DNA from: JAKIVR01 sp035933635
GTDB lineage: Archaea; Thermoplasmatota; Thermoplasmata; Lutacidiplasmatales; UBA184
Reading direction: 5' to 3'
NCBI GenBank assembly: GCA_035933635.1
Contig: DASYYY010000028.1
Coordinates: forward strand, 1-19,635
DNA length: 19,635 nucleotides
The notes beneath the pieces were generated by a model. The model made no database searches. It was given only the letters and a program-made list of their open reading frames with translations, and was not told the DNA's origin. The first letter of the stretch is position 1; each line of letters opens with the position of its first letter. The position numbers and the translations under genes are program-made. This document shows positions 6,658-13,598 of this stretch, in pieces.

Positions 6658-7725
6658 ATGGCGGACACTCCGCCGCCCAGCTCGAGCAGCTCGAGCAGCT
6701 CGGGCCGGTCATCGGACACGTTCGGATTCCTGACGCGCAAGCTCGGGCCCATGCCGGTCTGGGCGTGGGCGGCGATCGGCTTCGGAATCTACTACTGGTA
6801 CACGCATTACGGGCCCGGGGCGAAGGCCAGCCAGTCAAAAAAAGGTCAGGGCGGCGGCGGTCAAAACGCCGCGGGTAGCAGTACCCAGCAGGGCGCGACG
6901 ACGCTCCTCGTAACCGGCGGCGGCGGCGGCCGCGGCGGCGGCGGAGACGACGACGGCCGCGGCCGCCGTCACCGCCCGGGCCCGCGGCCCGGCCCCGGGA
7001 ATAGGCACCACCAGCGCCCTAGTCCCGGCCGCCTACCCGGCGGCCGCCTCCCGACTCCGAACACACCAGGCGGCGGCGAGCTGCCCGGCGCCCTGATGGC
7101 CGCCGGAGACGGCGCGTTCGGCGGGATGGACCCGGGCCAGGTCGCCGCGTCCGACGCGGCCGCCCAGCCGTTCCCGACGATGACCGCGGGCGGGACCGCC
7201 TCGAGCGCAGGCGCGACGATGGCCGCGGGCGGCCCGGTCCAGTCTCCGGCGGTCGCCGCGTCGCCGGACCTGGCGGCCGCGGGTGACCTGAGCGGCCGCG
7301 GCCGTCACCGCGGCGGCGGCCGCGGCCGGGACCGGGACGGCCGCCGCGGCGACCCGTTCGCCGGGCGCGGCGTCGGCTTTGCCGACCAGGCGGGCGGCGC
7401 CGCGGCGATCTACCAGTCGTACCAGGGCGGCCCGGAATGGAAAACCGCTGTCGGCTGGGAGGCGGCCGCGATTAACTACCTCATCGGGGAAGGCGTAGCA
7501 CCGGAAGAGGCGTCGACGTCGATATGGACGTATCTCCACGACGAACCGCAATCGGACCGGATGCACGCCGATACCCAACTTGCGATCGACGGCATCGGGT
7601 CACCGCCGGGCGGGACGCGGCCCAGCTCGGTACAGAAGCAGAAGCCCGCCCGGAACACCCGGCGCCCTGGCGGCGGCGGCCGCGGCGGTCGGCGTCTGGG
7701 GAATGTGAGGGTCGTCCGTGTCTGA
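6658..7725 (+). CDS. TM-anchored Gly/Arg-rich low-complexity virion protein, 355 aa
   Basis: A poly-Ser run (residues 8-15) precedes one membrane segment (about 32-50, MPVWAWAAIGFGIYYWYTHY) of the MPVWAW type often seen in actinophage membrane proteins. Then comes a long Gly/Arg/Pro region (about 60-235) with polybasic blocks such as GRGRRHRPGPRPGPG and GRGRHRGGGRGRDRDGRRG. A small helical segment follows near 245-300 (AAAIYQSYQGGPEWKTAVGWEAAAINYLIGEG), then a basic tail. This suggests a membrane protein whose basic domain faces the packaged DNA, or a flexible spike-base protein (inference). ATG start after GGAAGG. Confidence 0.75.
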   Translation: MADTPPPSSSSSSSSGRSSDTFGFLTRKLGPMPVWAWAAIGFGIYYWYTHYGPGAKASQSKKGQGGGGQNAAGSSTQQGATTLLVTGGGGGRGGGGDDDGRGRRHRPGPRPGPGNRHHQRPSPGRLPGGRLPTPNTPGGGELPGALMAAGDGAFGGMDPGQVAASDAAAQPFPTMTAGGTASSAGATMAAGGPVQSPAVAASPDLAAAGDLSGRGRHRGGGRGRDRDGRRGDPFAGRGVGFADQAGGAAAIYQSYQGGPEWKTAVGWEAAAINYLIGEGVAPEEASTSIWTYLHDEPQSDRMHADTQLAIDGIGSPPGGTRPSSVQKQKPARNTRRPGGGGRGGRRLGNVRVVRV

Positions 7726-7846
7726 CCAGGAACCGACGCTAGACGCCCGCCTCCGGCGCCTCGAGCAGCTCGCGGAGCAGCTCGAGCAGCTCGCCCGGCA
7801 GCATCCGATCGGGCGGGCGATCCTGCGGAAGCTGGGCCTGCTGTGA
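7718..7846 (+). CDS. 42-aa leucine-zipper-like coiled-coil protein
   Basis: GTG start overlapping the previous stop by 8 bp. Almost the whole protein is a heptad-like helix (RLRRLEQLAEQLEQLARQ) with a short basic/hydrophobic tail (GRAILRKLGLL). Its TGA overlaps the GTG of the next gene. The overlaps on both sides make a real gene likely despite the length. It may be an oligomerising minor virion protein or a regulator of lysis; neither can be shown. Confidence 0.65.
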   Translation: MSDQEPTLDARLRRLEQLAEQLEQLARQHPIGRAILRKLGLL

Positions 7847-8136
7847 GGGCGTCGACGGTGATGATGCTCGCGGTACTGCTGTACGTCATCGCGCGCTGGG
7901 CCCGCAACGAACCGGCCGTCACCCTACAGGGAATCTTGGCCGGCCTGTTCGTTATCTTCGTCGTCGCGCTGATGGACCGCGGCCGGACCGAAGAGGTCGC
8001 CCGCGGCCTGGCGTGGCTGTTCTTCGTCGTCGCCGCGTACAACGCGATACCCGCCTACACCGGGGCGATCGACTCCGCCCGCGGCGGGATCTCGCCCGGG
8101 TCCGGGCCCGCCTCGGTACCGCCCATCATCACCTGA
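7843..8136 (+). CDS. Multi-TM protein, holin-like candidate, 97 aa
   Basis: GTG start overlapping the upstream TGA. About three membrane segments: residues 4-17 (TVMMLAVLLYVIAR), 28-43 (LQGILAGLFVIFVVAL) and 52-66 (ARGLAWLFFVVAAYN), each flanked by charged loops (RNEP, MDRGRTEE). A polar Ser/Gly/Pro tail follows. Size and topology suit a class I holin, but similar proteins can be virion membrane components. It is about 1.7 kb upstream of the transglycosylase. Confidence 0.7.
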   Translation: MRASTVMMLAVLLYVIARWARNEPAVTLQGILAGLFVIFVVALMDRGRTEEVARGLAWLFFVVAAYNAIPAYTGAIDSARGGISPGSGPASVPPIIT

Positions 8137-8149
8137 GAGAAGTAGGAAC

Positions 8150-8296
8150 ATGCCCGGCGGAATCAAGTCAGATATCAAGTTCGGCTTCTGGTCTGGTCTC
8201 GGCTTCATGCTGATGATCGGGGTAGCGATGGCGTTTCAGATGCTCCTGTCCCGGGCCCGCGGCGGCGCCCAGCGCGGCGGCGGTTCGGGTGGCTGA
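8150..8296 (+). CDS. Small single-TM protein, 48 aa
   Basis: ATG preceded by AGTAGGAAC (good Shine-Dalgarno spacing). The N-terminus MPGGIKSDIK is followed by a Phe/Met-rich membrane segment (residues about 11-33, FGFWSGLGFMLMIGVAMAFQMLL) and a Gly/Arg-rich tail. The stop overlaps the next GTG by 8 bp. Probably another internal-membrane virion protein; family not recognised. Confidence 0.7.
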   Translation: MPGGIKSDIKFGFWSGLGFMLMIGVAMAFQMLLSRARGGAQRGGGSGG

Positions 8297-8654
8297 CGGC
8301 GCGCTATGGCTGGCGTTTGCGGGCCTGGCCGGGATGATGCTGGCCGAGGTTCCCCAGGTTCTAAGCGGCTTCCTGCCGTCGCCCAGCACGGCATACGACA
8401 AGGCGTCCGGGGGCATCGAGACCGGGCCGGAGTCTATGCGGGTGCTCGAGCGGTCCAAGACGAAAGGGACCGTCGTTACCCTCATCATGGCCGGGTCGGT
8501 CACCGCGATGGCCTGGCCGGTCGTCGGCGTCAAGGCGCTGTTGCTGTTCGCCGCGGCGCTGGCGATCCTGTGGCTGTTCCTGGCCGACTTCAACGACGCG
8601 ATACGCCGCGGCCGCGCCTACGCCGCGGGAGGTGGTTCTTATGAGCAGGCATAG
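8289..8654 (+). CDS. Membrane protein with three predicted TM segments, 121 aa
   Basis: GTG start overlapping the upstream stop. One segment lies at residues about 4-28 (GALWLAFAGLAGMMLAEV), a polar loop at 29-58 (contains SRVLERSKTKGT-like charges), and two segments at about 60-97 (VVTLIMAGSVTAMAWPVVGVK and LLLFAAALAILWLFL). It ends in a basic stretch DAIRRGRAYAAGG. The 3' end overlaps the next gene and holds its Shine-Dalgarno (GGGAGG at 8627-8632). Could be a virion membrane protein or part of a holin system. Confidence 0.7.
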   Translation: MADGALWLAFAGLAGMMLAEVPQVLSGFLPSPSTAYDKASGGIETGPESMRVLERSKTKGTVVTLIMAGSVTAMAWPVVGVKALLLFAAALAILWLFLADFNDAIRRGRAYAAGGGSYEQA

Positions 8655-9270
8655 CAACCGGCCAAAGCGCGGACCGGCGGGCCCGGCGCCCAACTCTCCG
8701 GCCGGGCGGGCGCTCGGGCTGGACGACCGCGACATTCCCGGCGGCGCCGTCCACATCATCAATCCGGAGACCAGGGCGACGCCTCCGGCGCTCGAACCGG
8801 CGGCGGAGCTGTTCGCGGACGGGTCGCTACTCGACCACGGCGTACCGGACGAGCGGCCGGAGGCAGGGTTTACGACACCCTCCGGCCTGGTCGGGCCGCC
8901 GCAGACCGCCGCGCGAGAGCCGGAGGTGACCGACGCGGTACCGGTCTACATGGTGCCCGGGCCCGGTCACGGAGAAACCGAGGTCGCCGCGCCGCACTCG
9001 ACCATCGTCCCGGCGCCCGGGTCGACGCCCGCCCGCCTCTGTGGCGCCGTCCCGGCCCGGGCGTCGGTGCTCCTGCTGAACGAGACGTCGACCATCATCC
9101 GGATCGGGGCGACCGAGACCGACGCCGTGAACGGCGGCGCCGCGCTCCCGGCCAGCATGGGCAACTATCTCCGCATCCATACCAAGGGGCACATTTACGC
9201 GATAGCCGACTCTGGTACGGCAACCTTGAAAGTATCCGTGATAGAAGAGTTCTCCGGCACCAGCGGGTAA
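8641..9270 (+). CDS. Probable virion surface protein with C-terminal beta domain, 209 aa
   Basis: ATG at 8641 follows GGGAGG by eight bases and is preferred over an in-frame GTG at 8632. Residues 1-125 are basic then Pro/Glu-rich and probably disordered. Residues about 135-205 form a compact beta domain with the pattern ASVLLLNETSTIIRIGAT, NYLRIHTKGHIYAIADSG and ATLKVSVIEEFSG. This arrangement (LLxNxSxxxIRIG then LxIxTxxxIYAIADSGTATLxVxxEEFS) is a familiar small phage surface domain seen on capsid decoration or fibre-type proteins. It probably decorates the capsid or vertex. A 93-bp gap follows, the longest within the operon after 3005. Confidence 0.75.
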   Translation: MSRHSNRPKRGPAGPAPNSPAGRALGLDDRDIPGGAVHIINPETRATPPALEPAAELFADGSLLDHGVPDERPEAGFTTPSGLVGPPQTAAREPEVTDAVPVYMVPGPGHGETEVAAPHSTIVPAPGSTPARLCGAVPARASVLLLNETSTIIRIGATETDAVNGGAALPASMGNYLRIHTKGHIYAIADSGTATLKVSVIEEFSGTSG

Positions 9271-9363
9271 ACCGCCGCAAATGGCCCGGGCGCAATAGAA
9301 TCAGGGGAAGCGCGGACCGCAGCTCGCGCGCTGTCCCTACAGCGGACTAGGGAGGCGTGACCA

Positions 9364-9795
9364 GTGACAACACCAGACCTTACGGCCGGGCCCGGGCCCA
9401 ACGGCGGCGGCGTCCCGCAGCATTACCCGCAATACGGTCTGATGCCCAGCTCGGGGCAGATCGTTGTCGCTCAGAACGGGACCGAAAAGGTCGCGGACAT
9501 CGAAAAGGGCTTCGTCCAGTGGTACCAGACCCGGCAAGAGGCGGTTAACGCCTACAAGGGCGAGCAAGGGTTCTTCGGTACCGGGTCGGTGGACGTCGCC
9601 GCGCTCATCCCGGGACTGTCCGGCCTGATAGAGCTGGGCCACTGGATAGGCGACTTCATCGCCCACATCACAGACCTGTATATGTGGATCTCGCTCGGCT
9701 GGATCACGCTCGGGCTGGTAATGCTGGTCGCCGGGATCCTCATGTGGCTGCGTAAGGCGGACCTGATACCGTCCGCGGTTCCGGTGCCGGTATGA
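9364..9795 (+). CDS. Membrane protein of the virion cluster, 143 aa
   Basis: GTG start eight bases after GGGAGG. Residues 1-30 are Pro/Gly-rich with VPQHYPQYG (QHYP is shared with the 308-aa protein). Residues 31-75 are polar and helical (KVADIEKGFVQWYQTRQEAVNAY). An amphipathic segment at 78-104 is followed by a clear TM at about 107-128 (MWISLGWITLGLVMLVAGILMW), then KADLIPSAVPVPV. The stop overlaps the transglycosylase ATG, so it may be a partner in cell-wall penetration or the vertex membrane device (inferred). Confidence 0.75.
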   Translation: MTTPDLTAGPGPNGGGVPQHYPQYGLMPSSGQIVVAQNGTEKVADIEKGFVQWYQTRQEAVNAYKGEQGFFGTGSVDVAALIPGLSGLIELGHWIGDFIAHITDLYMWISLGWITLGLVMLVAGILMWLRKADLIPSAVPVPV

Positions 9796-10583
9796 GCGAG
9801 GCGGCGCCCGAGGTTATCGGCCAGGCCGACGACGACGACGACGGCGAGTCGCTCGAGCTGGACGAGGACGAGGGCCGCGGGCAGAACCGGCGGATCCGGG
9901 TCCGCCTCGGACGCGGCCGCTCCGGCGGGTCGGTGTCGACGCCGCTCGGAGACGCGCCGGTCGTACCGCTCCTGCTGGTCGGCTTCGGCGCCTACCTGAT
10001 CTGGTTTGGCATCAAGTACTGGCGCGGAGCGGGCCCGGCCGTCTGGCCGTCCTACCCGATCAAGTCGGTGTTGCAAGGGAAGGGCGTCCCGCCGAACGAG
10101 ACGGCGACGACCGCGACCGCGGTCCTTACCGCCTACGAACAATCACTCTCGCAGCAGGTCAAGCAGCAGCAGCACCAGGCGCAGACGTCGCCCGGCGGGC
10201 CGCCGCCTACCGGCCCGGAACCGGGCGGCGCGCCCCAGCACATCGCCCGCCTGCTCCTATCCCGGTACGGCTGGGCCGCGTCCCAGATGCCGCCTCTCAT
10301 CCTGCTATGGACCCGGGAGAGCAACTGGAATCCGAACGCCCGCAACACCACAAGCGGCGCGTACGGCATCGCCCAGGCGCTCGGGCACGGCGGCGCCGGA
10401 ACCGCGGCCGCGAACGGGACCAACGAGTACGGCGCAGAGTACGGGCTGACCGACGCGGAAGCGCGGGCGGCCAACTCCGGCGTTGCGCTCTGGCAGATCA
10501 GGTGGGGCCTCGGCTACATCAAATCCGTGTACGGGTCGCCCGCGGCCGCGTGGGCGCATGAAGTCCAGTTCGGGTGGTACTGA
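9792..10583 (+). CDS. Membrane-anchored virion lytic transglycosylase (SLT-type), 263 aa
   Basis: An acidic N-terminus (DDDDDGESLELDEDEG) and a basic patch precede one TM segment (residues about 56-75, VVPLLLVGFGAYLIWFGIKY). A Gln-rich linker (115-135) leads to a lysozyme-like SLT domain from about 150. The catalytic Glu is E176 in LLLWTRESNWNPNA, followed by the diagnostic SGAYGIAQ (188-195) and the C-terminal YIKSVYGSPAAAW plus GWY. It cleaves peptidoglycan glycan strands, as PRD1 P7 does, opening the wall for DNA entry; the TM anchor fits a protein in the virion membrane. ATG start overlaps the upstream stop; TGATG joins it to the next gene. Confidence 0.88.
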   Translation: MSEAAPEVIGQADDDDDGESLELDEDEGRGQNRRIRVRLGRGRSGGSVSTPLGDAPVVPLLLVGFGAYLIWFGIKYWRGAGPAVWPSYPIKSVLQGKGVPPNETATTATAVLTAYEQSLSQQVKQQQHQAQTSPGGPPPTGPEPGGAPQHIARLLLSRYGWAASQMPPLILLWTRESNWNPNARNTTSGAYGIAQALGHGGAGTAAANGTNEYGAEYGLTDAEARAANSGVALWQIRWGLGYIKSVYGSPAAAWAHEVQFGWY

Positions 10584-10762
10584 TGGCCCGGGCCCTGCTC
10601 ACTTTGGCCGCGGCCGCGGCCGCGCTCGGGCTGGCCGTGTTCGCGCTCCTGGCGTGGCTGGATTCCAACGGGCCGGATCTGGTCATCCCGGCGCCGCCGC
10701 CCGATCCGCACGGCGGCGCCGTGGCCGACTTCCGCCGCGAGCTGCACGACGGTACCCGGTAG
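10583..10762 (+). CDS. Small TM or signal-anchor protein, 59 aa
   Basis: ATG shares its A with the transglycosylase TGA. Residues 2-25 are Ala/Leu-rich (ALLTLAAAAAALGLAVFALLAWL), a TM or uncleaved signal anchor, followed by a short Pro-rich periplasm-like stretch (PAPPPDPHGG) and FRRELHDGTR. No lipobox Cys is present. Position next to the transglycosylase suggests a role in wall breach or lysis, for example a spanin- or holin-like helper, but nothing specific is diagnostic. Confidence 0.7.
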   Translation: MARALLTLAAAAAALGLAVFALLAWLDSNGPDLVIPAPPPDPHGGAVADFRRELHDGTR

Positions 10763-10769
10763 GCGTGCG

Positions 10770-11129
10770 ATGGGCTGGGCGGAGATGGGGCCTCTCCGGC
10801 GTCGCAAGTCGGTCACGCTCGACGGCAACGGCAACGGGTCGGTCATGTTCGAGGTGTTCTCCGCCAATCATCGCTGGCTGATTCACACCCTGGTTGCCTC
10901 GACGTCGCAGGCGCAGACCGCGCCGCCGTACCCGCAAGTTGTCGCCTACCTCGGGCAGAATCAGCAGGCGGGCCGGTCCGAGGGCGGGTCGTGGCTGGGG
11001 AATCAGGTCACGATGCGCGGCGATATCGAGATGGACGCGGGCGAGGATCTGACCGTCGCGTTTACCGGCGGCGTACCCGGGTCGGTCGCGTCGGCCGTCA
11101 TCGAAGGAGAGAACTACCTATGGCACTGA
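10770..11129 (+). CDS. Beta-rich surface protein preceding the fibre, 119 aa
   Basis: ATG after GGTAGG. The protein is almost entirely beta-type (KSVTLDGNGNGSVMFEVFSANHRWLIHTLVAS in part; DIEMDAGEDLTVAFTGGVPGSVASAVIEGE). Proteins with the pattern SVTLDxNGNGxVxFxV..N.RW at the start and DxLxVxFxGGxPGxxAxAxIxGxxY at the end are often found just upstream of fibre genes in actinobacterial tailed phages. It probably forms part of the host-contact apparatus. It overlaps the fibre gene by 10 bp. Confidence 0.75.
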   Translation: MGWAEMGPLRRRKSVTLDGNGNGSVMFEVFSANHRWLIHTLVASTSQAQTAPPYPQVVAYLGQNQQAGRSEGGSWLGNQVTMRGDIEMDAGEDLTVAFTGGVPGSVASAVIEGENYLWH

Positions 11130-12616
11130 AACCCGATACCGAGGAGTTCTCACAGTTCCTCCGCCTGGCGTTCCTCCGCTCGCCCAACTACGCCGCGGGC
11201 GTGTCCGGGTGGACGATCAACCAGGACGGATCCGCGGAGTTCAATAACGTGACGATCCGCGGCGCGGAGGTGATCGGCGGCGCGGCGCTGTTCTACAGCA
11301 CGACGCCTCCGACGTTCGGAAGCATGATCGCATCTATCGCCGGATTCCCCGGCGGGACCGACGCCAAGGGGAACGTATACCTCCCGGGCGTTACCGCGTA
11401 CTTTCCCGGCGGCCCGCCCGCCGGAGCGGTCCAGCTCTTCGACGGGGCGATGACGTTCTACACCGCCGGGACCGAGGCGGGACCGTGGCGGGCGCTCGGC
11501 GTCATTCAGAACAACATATGGACTGAGCCGACCGGCGGCCCGGGCATCACCCTTCAGACCGGCAGCAACAACCAGGTCAGCATCCAAGACACCCTCGTCG
11601 CCATCGCCCTGATACTCGAGGCGACCGCGGGCCTGGCCGTCACCGGAGGCACGACGACCGACACGCTCGACGTCACCGGGGCGAGCACGCTAACCGGCGC
11701 GGTCGGCGTCCACGCGCTCCTGTCGGCCCTGACCGGCCTGGCCGTCACCGGAGGCACGACGACCGACACCCTGAGCGTGAGCGGGGCGAGCACGCTAACC
11801 GGCGCGGTCGGCGTTCACGCGCTCCTGTCGGCCCTGGCCGGCCTGGCGGTAACCGGCGGGACGACGACCGACACGCTCGACGTGACCGGGGCCAGCACGC
11901 TAACCGGCGCGGTCGGCGTCGGCGCCCTGCTGTCGGCGCTGGCCGGGCTGGCGGTGACCGGCGGCGCGACCGTGGACAGTCTCGACGTGGCGGCCGCGCT
12001 GACCAACCTAAACGCGCTGACGGTCTCCAACTCCATCAGCAACGGCGGTAAGGCGCTGGTGCAGCTCATCACCGCGCTGGCTACAGACCGCGCGCTCGGC
12101 ATCCAGGCGGCCGCGGACACTAGCGAGCGGTTCCGGTTCGACATGGCGACGTCATCGATCAACTTCGGATCGGGCGCCGCGAGCACGGATACGACGCTGT
12201 ACCGCGGTGGCGCCGGCCAGCTCGCCTCGAGTCCGATTGCGGCCAATGTCGCCGGGGCCGCGGAGGTGTGGAACACGCCGACGTTTGCGAATAGCTGGAC
12301 GGCGCCCGGGACGCCGACATGCCGGTTCCGGCTGATCGCCGCGCCCTATAACTCGATGCAGTGGATCGGCCGTCTCAAGGTGCCGACCGGGTTTACCGGA
12401 CTCCAGGCGATCACGACCGCGCTAGCGGCCCGATACCGGCCGACGAACGCACAGGACATCTTGGCGTTTGACCAGACGCCATCGCCGCCGGTTCCGGTGT
12501 GGCTGTCGATGTCGTCGGCCGGGGTGCTGACGTTCGTCGGGCCGACGACCGGCGTCGCTGTTGGCGACACGATCACCATTCCGGGCGCCAACGGCGTTGT
12601 AAGTCTGGACGCATGA
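11120..12616 (+). CDS. Fibre/receptor-binding protein with tandem repeats, 498 aa
   Basis: ATG at 11120 is chosen for its AAGGAGAG Shine-Dalgarno; a longer frame from 10991 is rejected. Residues 1-60 hold the fibre-type N-terminal motif WTINQDGSAEFNNVTIRG. Next is a beta segment (YSTTPPTFGSMIASIAGFPGG, KGNVYLPGVTAYFPG in part), both familiar from actinophage minor tail/host-specificity proteins. Residues about 171-290 are four tandem 35-residue repeats built around LAVTGGTTTDTLDVTGASTL and TGAVGVHALLSAL, a beta-helix/fibre shaft signature. The C-terminal 170 residues (PTFANSWTAPGTPTCRFRL, then AVGDTITIPGANG) look like a receptor-binding or trimerisation head. In a tailless virion it would be the vertex spike or fibre. 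Confidence 0.82.
   Translation: MALKPDTEEFSQFLRLAFLRSPNYAAGVSGWTINQDGSAEFNNVTIRGAEVIGGAALFYSTTPPTFGSMIASIAGFPGGTDAKGNVYLPGVTAYFPGGPPAGAVQLFDGAMTFYTAGTEAGPWRALGVIQNNIWTEPTGGPGITLQTGSNNQVSIQDTLVAIALILEATAGLAVTGGTTTDTLDVTGASTLTGAVGVHALLSALTGLAVTGGTTTDTLSVSGASTLTGAVGVHALLSALAGLAVTGGTTTDTLDVTGASTLTGAVGVGALLSALAGLAVTGGATVDSLDVAAALTNLNALTVSNSISNGGKALVQLITALATDRALGIQAAADTSERFRFDMATSSINFGSGAASTDTTLYRGGAGQLASSPIAANVAGAAEVWNTPTFANSWTAPGTPTCRFRLIAAPYNSMQWIGRLKVPTGFTGLQAITTALAARYRPTNAQDILAFDQTPSPPVPVWLSMSSAGVLTFVGPTTGVAVGDTITIPGANGVVSLDA
11630..11995 (+). repeat. 105-bp in-frame tandem repeats in the fibre gene
   Basis: Units start at 11630, 11735, 11840 and 11945, exactly 105 bp apart. Three are full and highly similar at DNA level; the fourth diverges after its first half (GLAVTGGATVDSLDVAA). 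Each encodes 35 residues. The third-position changes between copies show the array is old enough to drift, yet it could still expand or contract by recombination and alter shaft length. Confidence 0.85.
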
Positions 12617-12625
12617 GGCGCTGTG

Positions 12626-13078
12626 ATGCCCTACGCCCGGGATCCGGTGTCTGAGGTCTGGGACGCGGCCGCGGCCGCGGTCCTGAGACGCGCTGTGAGC
12701 GCTCGGGGCAAGTGGGTGTCATCACGCATCGCGGACTATTCCGAGGGCCAGCGGGCGGAGCTGCTCGCGCTGTACGGGGTCGATATTGCGGGACCGGACG
12801 ACGTACCCTCCGGCGTCGCGCGCTCGAGGTGGGCCCGCGGGTTCGTGCGGGCGGTTCACGCGGCCAACCGGCGCGCGCCGCGGCCGCGGGCGATACAGCT
12901 CGAGGTCGGCCGCCGCGTTCCGGCGGTCGGCGTCATCCCGGCCGGGCGGGCGTTCCGGATCCGGACGCACCCCGGAGGCAAGAAGGCGCGAGCGTTCGCG
13001 GAGCGGCGGGCCCGCGGCCGCGACGGCGACCGGACGCCCGGGTACCTCCCGCCGGACCGGCGGGACTGGAATGAATGA
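12626..13078 (+). CDS. Basic protein of unknown function, 150 aa
   Basis: ATG at 12626 is preferred to the in-frame GTG at 12623 because GAGG (12615-12618) is then seven bases away. An N-terminal helix (residues 1-50, VWDAAAAAVLRRAVSARGKW) is followed by a helical-basic centre (SRWARGFVRAVHAANRRAPRPRA), a beta segment (QLEVGRRVPAVGVIPAGRAFRI) and a basic tail (KKARAFAERRARGRD). It sits between the fibre and a coiled-coil TM protein. No Cys, no TM. It could be a fibre chaperone or minor virion protein; not recognised. Confidence 0.65.
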   Translation: MPYARDPVSEVWDAAAAAVLRRAVSARGKWVSSRIADYSEGQRAELLALYGVDIAGPDDVPSGVARSRWARGFVRAVHAANRRAPRPRAIQLEVGRRVPAVGVIPAGRAFRIRTHPGGKKARAFAERRARGRDGDRTPGYLPPDRRDWNE

Positions 13079-13385
13079 CGGCGTATCGCGGGAAGAGTTC
13101 GCCATGCTCCGCGACGCGGTACAGACGACCGCGGTCCGGCTGGACGCGATCGACCGCGGGACCGGCGGGATCGGCGCCCTGGCGGTTCAGGTCGCGGAGG
13201 TCGTCAAGGATCTGGCCGCGCTGAAACTCGACCTTGACTCGTTCCGCCGCGATCACGCCTGGCAGCACGACCAGGAGACCCGTAACCGGGTGTCGACGCG
13301 GCGTTGGCTGATCGGTACGGTGATCGCCGCTCTGGCCTGCATAGAGGTACCGCTGTTCTACGTGATCGCCCATCTGCACGGCTAG
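13071..13385 (+). CDS. Coiled-coil plus C-terminal TM protein, lysis-module type, 104 aa
   Basis: ATG at 13071 overlaps the previous stop by 8 bp. Residues 8-65 form a coiled coil (AVQTTAVRLDAIDRG, VAEVVKDLAALKLDLDSF), followed by a charged stretch (HAWQHDQETRNRVSTRRW) and one TM near residues 83-100 (LIGTVIAALACIEVPLFYVIA). This layout, with RRWLIGTVIAAL before the TM, is common in actinophage genes next to fibre and endolysin genes, where it is usually annotated as a membrane or holin-like protein. Lysis or virion anchoring are both possible. Confidence 0.72.
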   Translation: MNDGVSREEFAMLRDAVQTTAVRLDAIDRGTGGIGALAVQVAEVVKDLAALKLDLDSFRRDHAWQHDQETRNRVSTRRWLIGTVIAALACIEVPLFYVIAHLHG

Positions 13386-13404
13386 ATTCGGGGTATGCGA
13401 ATCT
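13383..13404 (+). promoter_or_regulatory. Leaderless -10 box overlapped by a dyad
   Basis: TAGATT (13383-13388) lies six bases before the ATG at 13395, the leaderless geometry also seen at 1229-1241. A perfect inverted repeat, AGATTCG (13384-13390) and CGAATCT (13398-13404), is centred between the -10 and the start codon, so a bound dimer would block transcription. No clear -35 element is present. Confidence 0.45.
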
Positions 13405-13598
13405 GGCCGCGCCTCCGGCGGACGCCCGTCGAGGTGGTTAAGGATGCTTACTCGACCGCGGCCGCGGGCGTCGCCCTGGTGCTGATTGCCGATCTGTTCC
13501 ACCGGGCATCACACGCGCCGTATGAGTGCGACGACTCCTGTCCGCGGCCCTGGGGCAAAGCTACGCGGCGCCGCGGCGCCGACCTACCGGGCGGTTAA
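13395..13598 (+). CDS. Small protein with one hydrophobic segment, 67 aa
   Basis: No Shine-Dalgarno; a leaderless start is likely. The N-terminus is basic (MRIWPRLRRTPVEVV). Residues about 20-35 (STAAAGVALVLIADLFHR) may be a membrane helix. The tail has Cys47 and Cys51 (YECDDSCPRPWGK) and ends basic. The last 38 bp overlap, convergently, the 3' end of the leftward 212-aa gene, so its C-terminus is constrained by that gene or it may be partly spurious. Function unknown. Confidence 0.5.
   Translation: MRIWPRLRRTPVEVVKDAYSTAAAGVALVLIADLFHRASHAPYECDDSCPRPWGKATRRRGADLPGG

Noticed and set aside
9296..9301. TAGAAT as an internal promoter before 9364
   Set aside because: A good -10 match in the 93-bp gap 9271-9363, but no -35 or other element at the right distance. 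The gap is otherwise featureless.
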